NCBI GenBank assembly: GCA_947561395.2
Contig: OX387186.1
Coordinates: 40,071,220-40,135,219, forward strand
Source of the DNA: Buxus sempervirens
Taxonomy: Eukaryota; Streptophyta; Magnoliopsida; Buxales; Buxaceae
DNA length: 64,000 bases
Reading direction: 5' to 3'
This document shows positions 12,508 through 24,399 of the stretch, piece after piece; position 1 is the first letter of the stretch, and each line of letters begins with the position of its first letter. Position numbers and translations under genes: made by a program. The notes beneath the pieces are model-generated. The model saw only the letters and a list, made by a program, of their open reading frames with translations. It was not told where the DNA came from and ran no database searches.

Positions 12508-13965
12508 CCTGGGCGCTGGATTGAGCACTAGTTGATTTTGTAGGTCGCCCGATATTCGGCTCGAGTGTAGAGCGAGCGCTTGATTTTTGGGTTTGAACCT
12601 GTTGGACGCTCAATAGGGAGCTCGAACATCCAAGTGAGTGACCATGTATAAACTGTGAATTAAGTTGGGTGCTCGAGACAAGGCTTGAGAACCAGGTCAA
12701 GCAACCAGCCCAGATTTGTGATTTTGTGTTTTTTAGCATGATTGTGTCGTTTTAGTGATATATATGCCTTGATACGTATCTAAATACATGACTATGAGCT
12801 TCTAGACTAATTCTTGATCATTGAAATTTTGTTGATTTAGATATTGACATGTTTATTGAAATTATTTGATATGGTTGTTGATGAAAACCATATGTGGCTT
12901 GCATTATGCATTAGATAGGATTTATTGTGTTTCTTGCATGAGTCCAACATGATATTGACACTGTATTTAGAACGAATGAGGTGTAAGGGTTTACCAACAG
13001 TCACCAATAGTCCTTGTTCATATGATTTGTTATCCTTACATATCGTAGTGAGGACTATCCAAGGAGTTCAAGACCTAGCTTGTAAGATGTGGCTACCAAG
13101 TGATGTAAGACCTTGAAGGATAAATCTCTGAGAGGCATTAATAGGATGAGACCATGTTATTATTTAGAGCCGGACGACACAAAGATGTTGGGGGCATCTT
13201 GGGATTAGGTCTCCATTCCGCAAATAGTGGCTCAGAATAGTGCTCTGGTCTGTTGAAAACCTGTAGAACTACGATGTACACGTGGAATACTTCAGATTGC
13301 CCTGAGTAGTGTTTGTAAGTTAGAATGTGTGTCGAGTTGGAGATATCTAAATAGTTTCACAAAAACAACAGTTGTAAAGAGTCAGGAGGGGATTGATCCT
13401 TATAATTTGCAATTCTAAAGTACTTCATGATGTGAAGATGGATATTTCTAAAGGTTCATGCAATATTTCTAGAGGTTATACATGCACTTTCACTACATTC
13501 ATTGCATGCATGATTGGTTGAGCTTGCCCTTGCGTATTTTGGAGTGTTTTTTTTCATATAAAGTTTCTTAGGAAGTCATACATATAGACCTCATATAAAA
13601 GTATTAGAGGTCAAGCATATGGATGTATCCTTATTTGTTCATTTACTTGCTTGGTATGAGTGTTTACTTGATTATATTATCTATTTTTTTATTTCTTGTT
13701 GGTCTATTTTACCATGTTTCCTCTTGTTTTCATTATTGCTATTGTTGTTTATTATTATTAGAGGTGTAATTTCTACAGTTGGAGTTCTGTATGAGATTTG
13801 ATCTGTAGAAGTGAAACCTACTAGGTTTTTTCCTCACCCATACTATATTGTAGTTGTAGGTTCTTATAAAAGTCAGTGTAGCGTAGCGGAATCATGGCAT
13901 AGGAAGTAGATTATCACTAAGGATGCAATTTCAGCATCTTGATGGTTATGTAGATGAGTTGTTAG

Positions 13966-14593
13966 TAGAGGTGGCAATGGGTCGGGTTGATGTATGGGGT
14001 TAACAAGCCAAGGCTCAACCCGAACCCGCCTGTTTAATAAACGGGTTGGAATATCCAAACCCTAACCCAACCCGCCAACCTGTTTAAATAATTTAAATTA
14101 CTATTAAAAATTTTAATTCATTCTAATATCAAAGTCTATACAAATTCTATTTTTTAATTCATTTTAATATTAAAGGACACCTAACAAGCATAATAACACA
14201 ACAATCATTAAGATATAACTAAAATAACATGAAGAAAAGAACTAAAACATACTAATAAAGTTTTAAAAGACTTTACTTGTCATCAATGCGTCAATTTATA
14301 TTAGTAGAAGCTAAGAAATTTGAAATATGTATACGTAAAAAGTCTTTCTTCACTTTATCCTTTGTCATTATTTATATTAAAAGAAGAAAGATTGAATAGC
14401 CACAAGTATCATTATTATAATTTTCCGAACTTTTATTACACAAAAAAAATAAACGGGTTGTAATAGGGTCATTTCGGGTTGAGGGGTCAAACCCTAACCC
14501 AACCCGTTTATAATCAGGTTGAGAATTCATGACCCTAACCCACCTAAGACCGGGCGGGTTCGGGCGGGTCAAGGGTCATAATTGCCACCTCTA
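13966..14593. mobile_element. hAT-type MITE, target duplication gttgttag
   Basis: A 628-bp element with terminal inverted repeats TAGAGGTGGCAAT...ATTGCCACCTCTA (13 bp, perfect), flanked by the perfect 8-bp duplication gttgttag at 13958-13965 and 14594-14601. An 8-bp duplication and this terminus are typical of plant hAT non-autonomous elements. Subterminal regions are rich in cgggttg/caacccg motifs on both sides, and the core is AT-rich. No transposase is encoded. It sits inside the gypsy LTR at 8430-14896. Confidence 0.9.
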
Positions 14594-14896
14594 GTTGTTA
14601 GGTTTAATGATATTTTTGGTACACTTTGGATATTTGTATTTAACTCTTTAATTTAATGAATATTTTAATTGTTCCTATTCTCAAAGTGTAATGATCCTAT
14701 TTTGTTTTTAAGTTCCTTTACGTTTAGAATTCTAAGTGCACGTGTGAGAGTGAATCTACTTGGGTTTCTAATTTGGGGAGAATAGAAACTGCAGTCACAT
14801 TTCCAAATCCCTAAGTCCCCATGGAATTATTAATGTATCTATTAAAGTATTTATTATTAATTATGGATTTTTATAGAACTGAAATTGGGGCATGAC

Positions 14897-15450
14897 AGAT
14901 GATATTCTAGTTTACTCTAAGAATCAGGAAGAGCATGAGGGAAACTTGAGAATTTTATTGTAGATGTTGAAAGGAATCACTTATATGCAAAGCATCCAAG
15001 CGTGACTTTTGATAGGAATAGTTAAAATTCCTAGGGCATGTGGTGAACTAGGAAAGAGATGTCTACAGACCCAGTGAAAGGTGGAAGCAAATTTTGGAGT
15101 GGTAACATACTATAATGTTTCAAAAGTAGGTTTCTTGATTTGGCTATGCATTATAAGAGATTCATAAAAGGATTTGCCAAATTAGCATGTCCTTTGACGA
15201 AGTTGACAAGAAAGGATGAGAAGCTCATATGGAACAAGAGAAGAAATCAAGAGCTTGAAGAACTGAAGTAGAGGTTGAGACTATTCCAATTTGACTTGGA
15301 TGCATCTTTGTAATGACTTGGACTTTTGCGTATGCAAAATGCGAAAGTGATTGCCTTTGAGATGGTGCTAACATAGTCACATTTGTAAATACTCGGAAGA
15401 AAAGATAATATAGAAAAATTTGGAGATGAGGCAAATATCAATCTTAAGGG
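14897..15450 (+). pseudogene. Gypsy RT/RNase H remnant
   Basis: Weathered plus-strand pol fragment. It starts at DDILVYSKNQEEHEGNLRIL, the active-site block of reverse transcriptase, continues through FLGHVVN and HYKRFIKGFAKLACPLTKLT, the connection between RT and RNase H, and fades in the RNase H region. The wording fits a chromovirus of the Tekay/Reina/CRM group. It is clearly old, with many breaks. It begins exactly where the LTR at 8430-14896 ends, as if that LTR had landed inside RT, but the upstream half of RT is not found left of the LTR. Confidence 0.75.
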
Positions 15451-15981
15451 GAAATAATTAGCATTTTGTGGAGTGTTTCCATTTGCTAACATAAATATGA
15501 AATGCAAGATTGATGACATGCATCAAATCAATCCCCATAACCACTCCTGAATGTTAACAATGTCATTCAAGTTGGATGTTCAAATATAACGGTTAATTTC
15601 TTTAACTAAGACCTTGCAAATTTGCCCCTTTTGGCATCTTCTTTGTGGTTATTTGATACTAAAACTCTTCTATATGGATTCTTTTTCCTTCATTCTACTG
15701 TTCACATCTTCATTACTTAATCGAAAAAGGGAAAACACTAGGGTTTCAACCTGAATCTTTCTAACGAAATATGCACTTTGGAACAAAATAAGGAGGAACA
15801 GAAAGAGAGCTTACTTACAAGAATCTTGTGATAGATGAAAATGGAATATGATCTCCCTAGCAAATAGATTCCTGTTCTTTGTTTGTGGATTCTTTCGGTT
15901 AAAAGATATATATTTTTTAATTATTATCTTAGGTACCAATTAGAAGGCACATGTTTCACACCTACACATTACATAACTTGA
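15451..15981. other. Unassigned AT-rich DNA
   Basis: No domain, terminal repeat or RNA gene was recognised. It may be further decayed sequence of the gypsy remnant to its left. The last five bases, cttga at 15977-15981, are the left target duplication of the LTR that follows. Confidence 0.4.
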
Positions 15982-16902
15982 TGTAAAATCCTGAATTTTT
16001 GAATATAATAATATAATAAAGTAAATCAGAATATTAGAAGAATAAATTAATAAATCTGGAAATATTGAAGGATAAAGATTTAATCCAAGTAATTGGAGGA
16101 TTTATATTATAATCCAAAAATCTAATGGTAATTAAATAAATAAATAATAGTAATTTCGAATAATTGGAAATAAAAATTGTAACTTTAATCAATTGGAAGA
16201 TTAATAAATGGATCTGGTTTTAAGAAGAGTTAAATAATAAATAATGGTAATTAGGAAGGGAGAGAGTTGATTAAGATTTATTGGGTGATTAAATTAAAAT
16301 ATGGAGGTTTGGAAAAGATAGGTATTATTCCAAGTCCATGTTATTGCCAAAATAATATGAGGAATAAATCAGAGAATTTTGGAAGAAATTCAATGGTTAA
16401 ATATTGTTATAATAAAGAAAGGGTATTTTAGTTATTTCCCAATAATCCAAATTAATAAATTGAGTAATTTTAGACTTGAAAAGTTGAGTAGACATAACTT
16501 GAGTTTATTTTGAATTTAAATAGCATGATTTATAGCTTAATAGAAGGGAAAATGGTCTATTTGCAATTATATTCAATTAGGGGCCTTAATTTGTGAAATA
16601 AGTAAGATTATGAGGTGTTTAGATAATATTTAATAATTGGAATTAAAAATATTACGAAAACTGAGTAAATTTGAAGTTTCTTTTATATGGCGTTTAAAAG
16701 ATAAAAATGAGAATGAGAGTTAATTGAAAATAGGAAAGTGGGTTAATTGGGAAGTTTCCAAATACAATTAGAACTCCTAATTAGATGAGTGCATAAAAGG
16801 AAGGATTAGGAAGATTTGGGGTTTTTTTTACTATTTCAAACGAATGAAAAGGAGAGAGTGGTAGCTCACACGATTGGAGAAAAATATAGATAGAGGGGGG
16901 GG

Positions 16903-16973
<71 letters not shown>

Positions 16974-17813
16974 TAAGAGAGATGAAATTTGTTGTAGAAG
17001 TTCCTGACCAGCATTCGTCAAAATGCAATCTAGAAACGATCCTATGTTGGATCGACTTCAAATTTGGAGAAGATGTTTCTGACTTGTAGTTCTTCCATTT
17101 GAACGGTGGAGATGGTGTTTGGAGATCTCTAGAGGGGTGCGGAATTAACAAAACATGACTGCACTTTGGGTTATTCACTAAAAAAGAGGGATATTACATT
17201 CTAGAGGTAAGTAGCACACCTTTTCGATCATAACTTTGCATGGTTTTCATATTAGTCGTTTTGGATCTTCACGTATGATTTGAGATGATAAACTTTGTAT
17301 TTTCGTTCATGTCTGATGATTTAATATGAGAGAATAAAGTGCTATAACATATAGTTTACAATATATCAGATTTCATGTGTTTGCTCGAATGATTTTTGAT
17401 AAAATTTATTGATTTGATGAAAGACTTAGTTTGGTTTTGTTGGGGATGATTTTGTAGGGTAGGAAGATGATATTAGATGGGTTAAAGGTGATTTGGGAAG
17501 TTAGATTAGTGATTTGCAATTTTATATTTCGAAAAACCTGAAATATCACGAAATTTTGCGAAATGGAGAATTTAGTCCGATGCTCAATATCTGGCTCGAG
17601 TGCCAAGTCAGACACCTAGCTATACTGTATGGTCGCCCGACATGGTCGAGCACCCAGTTGAGTGTCTCACCTGTGTTTTTCTTTTAGAATTTCAGAACTC
17701 AAGAATAATCAATTCAAAATAGTCGGACGCTTGATATAGCGTTCCAGCGCCCAAGGAATTCAAACCCAGAGACCTCAAGGCTTGAGTGCCACATTGAGCA
17801 CCCATTCAAGCGG
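15982..17813 (+). mobile_element. Left part of a split solo gypsy LTR (Tekay/Del-like)
   Basis: A plus-strand LTR starting TGTAAAATCCTG at 15982 and resuming after the large insertion (17814-54523) until ccggggagttgca at 56228. The whole is flanked by the 5-bp duplication cttga at 15977-15981 and 56229-56233. Net length is about 3.5 kb. A TATA-like box (cataaaagg) lies near 16792, then a (GA)n tract in the leader, then a CG-rich segment of gctcgagtg/gagcaccc motifs at 17575-17813. No internal region belongs to it, so it is a solo LTR that later served as target for the Ogre-type element. Confidence 0.75.
16902..16970. repeat. (GA)n microsatellite
   Basis: About 69 bp of nearly pure GA dinucleotides with one gc interruption at 16921, preceded by a run of G. 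It lies about 100 bp after the TATA-like box of the surrounding LTR. Confidence 0.95.
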
Positions 17814-20130
17814 TGTGCGCACCTAAACCTGGCCTAGATCGCACACCGGGGCGCACGTTCAGTGCGTGCCTCGAGACTTTCGGAGTCGCCACTGCCTGAG
17901 AGGTGCAGGCAGACACGGTGTTTGCCCTATCCGGGTCTAAGTCTGGTCTGCGGCTTTTCAGAGTTCTAGCTAAGTCCTCAGTTACGTCCGGGGAAGCCCT
18001 AAGACACCCCGACCCGCCCCATCGGTTCAACGGGTCCCTCGGGTCTCCCTGGTTTTTGAGTCAAGTTCACCATTCCTAGATCAGCATGCTGCTTTATTCG
18101 GTCTGGTGGGACCCTCTGAAGGTGTGGGTCCCTTTTATTTTGATTTTATCTTTTTATTTAGTGAAGTGAAATGGGCCGGACCCGGGTCCCATTGGAAGAC
18201 CCGTGGGCTGCCATGGTTGGGCCTAGGGCCCAGTAGGGTTATTGGGTAACCCATTTGGTTATTTAAATTTTATTTATTTACATTTTTTTATTTGGGCTTG
18301 ATGGGCTTGGATTTGGCCCATTAGCCAAGGGTCAAAGGGCCTGGGCCTGCTTATTGAAAACATGCCTGGTTTGGGCCGGTCAAAAGTGTGGGCCACTTAG
18401 GTGGGCCCAAGGTGGGTCTTGGTGGGCCCATCTAGGCCCACAGTCTGCAAATGGGCTAGAAATAGCCCAAATAATACACTTAGTCGGGTCAAGTAGGTTC
18501 GGGTCGGAACAGATCCAACCGGGTCGGAAAATTACATTTTTTAAGTTATTTCACAATCGCCCGTATTTGCTATACGGGCTAGCCTTGCCCGTAAGTACAA
18601 TACGGGTCAAGCTCGCCCGTGTAGTAAATACGGGCACATCCCGCCCGTTCTGAGTATACGGTTTTCACTTTTCTTCAATTTTGAGCTTCGATTTCCAGTG
18701 GGACTGTTCCAGTGGCTCTTCCAAAGGTTCCGGCAGCTTCAGAAAGGATTGCAGGTTCTTCCAGGGGCTTCATTTGCCTCATTTGGCCCAAATGATCATC
18801 TTCCTTTTCTTTTAGTGTTTCTTGAAGAAACACTGCCTTGCATGAATAATCTCCAGTTTATTTTGAGAATGGAAAAGGGGAGTTTTACAGGGAATATCAT
18901 GTATCCTTAAGAAAGGCTTGATCCTTCCACATTAAAGGATTAGAAATAACCATTTGTTTAATCAAGAAAGCACTTTCTTTTCTTCATTTCCAGCAATGGT
19001 TAATACTTTAATTCTAAACTCTTATGGCACCTCTCAATGTAATTAGTTTGTTTTGTTGGATTTGTGGTTCTTCGAAGATTTGGGCAGCGCTTCCGCGTCC
19101 TCCCAAATATTTCAAAGTTGTTGAAAAAGAGTTTGGTTGGGTGATGGATTTGAAAGTTAGACTAAAAAAGGTTTTTGCATGATATGGGCATGATTTAACT
19201 AACCTAGGGGTAGTTTAGGGATAAAAAAAAATTTGGGTGCTGGAGTGACAGCATGAGGCAGCGTTTGGTCGAGGAAAACTTTAGGAGGGCAGGGGGTGAT
19301 GGCCAGGTAGAATGGCTTGTTGAAATGGGGGGGGGGGGGGGGGGGGGCTTCTCTATTTATAGGCAAAAAGGGGCGTGCCCGTATTTGAAGTACGGGCATG
19401 CCTTGCCCGTACTTCAAGTACGGGTGTGCCTTGCCCGTAATTCAAATACGGGCGAAAAACGCACATTTCCAAATCTCGCGAAATCGGCCGTATGGGACGC
19501 GTGTCCCGCCGTACAGCGACGCGCGTCCTTTTCTAGAAACTTGCCCGTATTTCAAATGCGGGCATGCCCTGCCCGTAATTGAAATACGGTCCAGCACGTT
19601 TTTAAAATGTTTGGATTTCAAACCTTTATTCAATTTGGTTTTTTTTGCAAGATTTCATTCGATTTTTTCGATTATTTTATTAAAAAGCGAGATTCCTTTT
19701 ATAAACACATTTATTTTATTTATTTTGTTGGTTTATTCCATTTTTTGCTACCTTTTTGCCACATGGGCAGTTTTTCTGAAACTTCAACTGCTCATAACTT
19801 CTTCGTCCGGTGTCCGATTTTAGCAAACTTAGTGTCGTTGGAACCGGCTCGGAACCACCTATCCATTGGGATCAAGTCTGGCAGCTGAATTGGGGTCGAA
19901 CAAAAATTCAACTTTTCGCTCCCCAAAAGTTTGACCAACTCATAATTTTCTCATCTGGACTCCGATTCCAGCAAATTCAGTTGCGTTGGAACCGTGTCGA
20001 AATGCTCTTTTCAATGAGATGAAGTTTGATGGCCAAATTTACTTGAATCAAAAAGTCAATTTTTTGACCCCCTCAGGGTTTGATTTTTCATTTTTCTTTA
20101 TTTCGGGGGTGCAAATATCAGGTGTCTACA
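17814..20130 (-). repeat. 3' LTR of the large Ogre-type element
   Basis: 2317 bp, TGTAGACACC at 20130 to GGTGCGCACA at 17814 on the minus strand, matching 52209-54523 nearly base for base. The minus-strand TATA box (CTATAAATAG) is at 19353-19362. Directly upstream (19374-19595) lie palindromes on cccgta/tacggg, and a second set lies at 18555-18662, downstream of the promoter. A 21-bp poly-G run (19327-19347; poly-C in the sense of transcription) sits just downstream of the TATA box. Confidence 0.95.
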
Positions 20131-20144
20131 GCTGCCCCTCTTTG
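20131..20144 (-). promoter_or_regulatory. Polypurine tract of the large element
   Basis: On the minus strand CAAAGAGGGGCAGC directly precedes the 3' LTR. The nested element has the near-identical CAAAGAGGGGCAGT at 41901-41914. It is the usual plus-strand primer of gypsy elements. Confidence 0.85.
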
Positions 20145-21944
20145 TCGGAGTCACCTTAGGGGATGAACGGCAAAGAAGAAAAAGAACCTTATTTTTGCAC
20201 CTTGCATTTCTGTCGACATGGTCAACGAGCTCAATCATTGAATTTTTTGGTGAAAGGGAAGTGTCAGATGTCTGGTATCACTTCCTGACTTTGGAAATCC
20301 TATACCCTCTTTCGCGTTTGAATAGGGCTGTTCCTTAGTTCTTTGTTTTTGAAAAGAAAGATAGGATTATTTCTGAGCTCATCAGCCTGTTTCGGCGTTG
20401 ATGCAAGGCACTTAACAATGTTCTTTTCTTCTTGTTTGTTTTGTTAAAGCTTTTAGTGACTTCAATTTTGATTTCTTCTTGATTCTTTGAGTTTTTTTTT
20501 TGAAATAGGCCAAGGTATGGGTTTGGGAGTGCAGGGGGGAGGACGGGAGGAAGCTTTCGCGCTGCTGTCCATCATCTCGGAGACCACACACCTACTCTAG
20601 CCTATGCTATTTACAAAAGTGAGAATCAAAATTTACAAGAAGGGGCGAATTGGCCCATTATTGCTCTTCCTTGTTGCTTCTACTTGCCAGGTTCTTTCTC
20701 TTGTCGAGGCATTAAAGAGTCTTTTCCCATTTATGAGTTACTCTTCTGGGGATCTGGTGAGAATATGATTTGTCAAGACGACTCCTTGGGGATTATTGTG
20801 GTGCTTTTCTTTGCTCTTGAAGTTCTGTTGGAGAATCTGAGAATCTTGACAGTCTTCTTTTTTTCTGAGCTCCGCTGGGGATGAAAAGGGGAGAAATCTC
20901 TGCTGGGGAAGAAAGGATCAAAATATTCTTCTCATGTTCATTTTACATCTTTCTTCCTCCTTTGGACCTATACAAGGATCAAAATGTCAGTGTTTGATCT
21001 GCTAGGGATATGCAGGGCTGGTTTATTCTAAGCCTTTTACTCATCACAATCAAAAATGGCTATTGATTAAGGCAATGAACCCTTCTTCAAGGGTTAGCAG
21101 CACAGCTGGGGAAATTCCAAGAGTAGTTAAGCAGAATAATTACAGAAAAACATAAACGTGTTAGTGTGTGCTTGTGCCTGCAATTATCACAAAAGTCAAT
21201 CCTTAAATCAGACATAGATTAGAGTGCTTGGTATTTTTAGCCTTGTCATCATAGGCCATTGTGAAACGTTGACCCAAACACAATCTGCCAATTTGGGCCC
21301 TTCAGATCACCTGGTTGTACCTGTTTAGTGCACTGTCCATCCTATTTCTGTTTTTGCTGCATTTCCCTTTCTAATCAAGGTATGACCAGCTCTCTCTCTT
21401 TTTTTTTTTGACCACAACTGACCCTTTTGCACATAGCGCCCTTTTTGGGTTTTCACTATGTCCGGTCCTTTCAGGGAGAATCCAATTCCGTCATTACCAG
21501 AAAATGTAGATTTAACTGTTTTGCTCAAGATCATTCACTTTAGGATCCGAGAGGTCTTCAAGATAGGACGAAATGTAGGCTAGGCTGGGGTTTTGAAAGA
21601 AAGACAAGTGGCTCAAAAGGTTGTAACCTTATGGGTTTGTACGGTGCTCCTTTTATTGTTGGGGCTTACATCCTGGCTTATTTTGATGTGGGGTTCACAT
21701 TCTCCCCGTTTCATTTTGTCTTTTTCTTATTTTCTTCGCAATTGCTCTCTCTTTTCTTTTTTCTTTTTTTTTTTTGGCCAGGAATGCCCTTTTTGATGTG
21801 AAGGAACACCTGTACTAGGTTAGAAAAGAAATTTTCAGGCCCAAAAGTGTCTAACTAGGGGAACCTTTTGGGGTGTTTGAGAGGGTTTATAGGCTTGGGG
21901 GAGAGTGAAGGATGGCCTCTCTTCATTTCCCAATTGGAATGATC
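20145..21944 (-). other. Long 3' non-coding region of the large element
   Basis: Between the integrase end and the polypurine tract I find no domain. T-rich stretches alternate with short recurring phrases such as gctggggatgaaaagg and gctggggaagaaagg (20868-20930). A long untranslated 3' region is usual in Ogre-type elements. Confidence 0.6.
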
Positions 21945-23170
21945 TCAAGGGTAATACAGTTTGACTGCATCTGCATTTATTGGCTCAGGAAAAATAATTC
22001 CATCCATCTCTTGTAGGATCAGTGCTCCTTTGGACAGAACTTTGTGCACTATGAATGGTCCTTCATAGTTTGGCTTGAATTTCCCTCTATTGTCTTCTTG
22101 GTGGGGGAATATTTTCTTTATAACAATGTTTCCCACCTTGAAGTGTCGTGGTATCATTTTCTTGTTGTAAGCTCGTGCTATTCTTTGCTGATAGAGTTGT
22201 CCATGGCACAGAGCTTTGATTCTTTTTTCATCAAGCAACTGCAACTGGTCAAATCTTGACTCTTCCCATTCAATGTCATCAATTTCTGCTTCCTTCAGGA
22301 TTCTGAGCGAAGGGATCTGCACTTCCACGGGAAGGACTGCCTCCATTCCATATACAAGAGAGAAAGGAGTTGCTCCGGTTGAGGCCCTGATTGAGGTTCG
22401 GTATGCATGCAAAGCATATGGCAGATTCTCATGCCAGTCTCTGTAGGTGACTACCATCTTCTCCAATATCTTCTTCAGATTTTTGTTGGCAGCCTCTACT
22501 GCTCCATTCATCTTGGGCCGATATGCTGTGGAATTTAGATGTCTAATTTTCAAATCGTCACACATCTTGTCCATGTCCTTGTTATTTAAATTCTTGGCAT
22601 TGTCTGTGATAAGTGCTTCAGGTACACCGTAGCGACAGACAATATTGTTTCTGATGAATTTCAGTACATGGGACCCTTTGATATCTGCAAAGGACACGGC
22701 CTCTACCCACTTGGTAAAATAGTCTATTGCAACTAAGATGAATCGATGTCCATTTGACGCCTTCGGATGAATCTCTCCAATCATGTCAATTCCCCAGATG
22801 GCGAAGGGCCAAGGAGAAGTCATTGAGTACAAAGTGTTGGGCGGTGCATGAATGTTATCAGCATAAACTTGGCATAACCGGCACTTCCTTACGTGGATGT
22901 GGCAATCGTGTTCCATAGTCAACCAGTAATAACCCATTCTCAAGATTTTTCTTGCTAGCATATGCCCGTTCATATATGCGCCACATTGTCCCCCATGGAC
23001 TTCATCAACCAGCTGTTGTGCCTCTTCTTCTGTTACACATAGCAGCAGTGAATCATTATAGGACTTCTTGTATAGCTTGCCTCCACTGAGGAAGAACTGT
23101 CCTGCCAGTTTCTGAATCGTGCGCCTCTCAGATGCTGTGGCATTCTCTGGCAAAATCCTGTCTTTCAGGT
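21945..23170 (-). pseudogene. Integrase region of the large element
   Basis: Integrase inserts the reverse-transcribed DNA into the host chromosome. The HHCC zinc domain is visible (His61, His72, Cys99, Cys102 counted from the first Met of this stretch), then the catalytic core with Asp131 (GIDMIGEI), Asp192 (ITDNAKN) and Glu228 (GAVEAANK), the D,D-35-E pattern of retroviral integrases. A C-terminal part with NYEGPFIVHKVLSKGALIL gives the GPF/Y-type module. No chromodomain follows, as expected for the Tat clade. It lies last in pol, after the aRNase H, which is the normal gypsy order. Fossil copy. Confidence 0.9.
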
Positions 23171-23229
23171 ACCGCATTATGTCTGTATATCAGGGTTCCC
23201 CTTTTGGTGTGCTCTTCTCGACACGAAAG

Positions 23230-24370
23230 CAGTAAACAGAAGAACACCGCACTTCTATCTCCAATGGTTGTACCCAAGTATCACCAGTGATGGTTGCCAT
23301 AGATGCCAGTGTTGCTAGGGCATCTGCAAACTGATTCCTGTCTCGTGGCATATAATCAAATGTCACGCTTTTGAACTGTCCTTCCAATTCCTTAATCAGT
23401 TCCTGATATGGCACCAACTTTGGATCCTTAGTCCGCCAATCCCCCATTACTTGGTAGATGATTAGACAGGAATCACCGTAAACTTTCAACTCTTGTATAT
23501 TCATTTCGATTGCGGCTCGCAAGCCCAACACACATGCTTCGTATTCTGCCATGTTGTTAGTGCAATCAAACAAGAGTTTTGCTGCTATTGGATGATGGAT
23601 TCCTTCTGGGGAAATGATTACTGCTCCAATCCCTTTCCCATTGATGTTGACGGCCCCATCAAAGAACATTTGCCATCCGGTTTCCTTTCCTGCTGACTCG
23701 GCATACATTATTTCATCATCCGGCAACCCGGTGAGAAGTGGTTGATAGTCGGGCATAGGGTGTTCTGCCAGGTGATCTGCTACTGCCTGTCCCTTTATTG
23801 CCTTTCTCGTGGTGTAGACAATGTCATACTGAGATAAGATAACCTGCCACTTGGCTATCCTTCCAGTGGAGATTGGCTTTTCAAAAATGTACTTCAGGGG
23901 ATCCGTATCCGAGATCAAAAGGACAGTATGACTGAGAAGATAATGTCGGAGCTTCTGAGCTGCCCATACCAATGCGCCACAAGTCTTCTCAAGCAACGTG
24001 CATCTTACTTCATAATTGGTAAATTTCTTGCTCAGATAATAAATTGCTTGCTCCTTCCTTTCTGTATCATCGTGCTGCCCTAGGACACATCCGGCTGCCG
24101 TTTTTGTGACTGACAAGTACATGATTAGCGGTCGTCCTGGTACAGGGGGAACCAAAGTTGGCAGACTCATCAAATAGGCCTTGATTTTGTCAAACGCTTC
24201 TTGGCAATCTTCATTCCAGACCATTGGGTTATCCTTCTTTAGCAATTTGAATATTGGTTCGCACACGGGAGTCATCTGTGCTATGAACCGACTAATGTAC
24301 TGTAATCTGCCAAGGAAACCTCTTACTTCTTTCTCTGTGGATAGGGGAGGCATCTCCAAAATTGCCTTCA
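23230..24370 (-). pseudogene. RNase H and archaeal-type RNase H region
   Basis: The stretch begins with the RT connection (FLGRLQYISRFIAQMTPVCE), then the usual gypsy RNase H with LIMYLSVTKTAAGCVLG, AIYYLSKKFTNYE, LEKTCGALVWAAQKLRHYL and SDTDPLKYIF. After a spacer a second RNase H follows with Asp238 (MFFDGAVNINGKGIGAV), Glu276 (NNMAEYEACVLGLRAA), Asp300 (KVYGDSCLIIYQV) and Asp350 (NQFADALATLAS), counted from the start of the stretch. This DEDD set is the archaeal-type RNase H that Tat-clade elements are known to have acquired. Both would remove the RNA strand during reverse transcription. This dual layout is the strongest evidence for the clade. Confidence 0.9.
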
Positions 24371-24399
24371 CTTTGACAGGGTCAACCTCAATTCCTTAT

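Larger units (their letters stand above)
8430..14896 (+). mobile_element. Long gypsy LTR (Tekay/Del-like), split by two insertions
   Basis: A plus-strand LTR of about 2.76 kb once the solo LTR at 9442-12507 and the MITE at 13966-14593 are set aside. It has a TATA-like box (aatataaata) near 8624 and a transcribed leader with AAAACCCTAGAG near 8695. A CG-rich segment of gctcgag/gcgctcg motifs lies at 9318-9360 and 12510-12690, and the LTR ends ttggggcatgaca at 14896. The end matches the style of the LTRs at 42214-44772 and 58649-61413, and its net length equals the latter. The left edge is not resolved and no target duplication was found. The Tekay/Del placement is inference from size and ends. 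Confidence 0.55.

Noticed and set aside
16874-17178. Open frames with RERERE or SLSLSL tracts
   Set aside because: Translation of the (GA)n microsatellite in an LTR leader.
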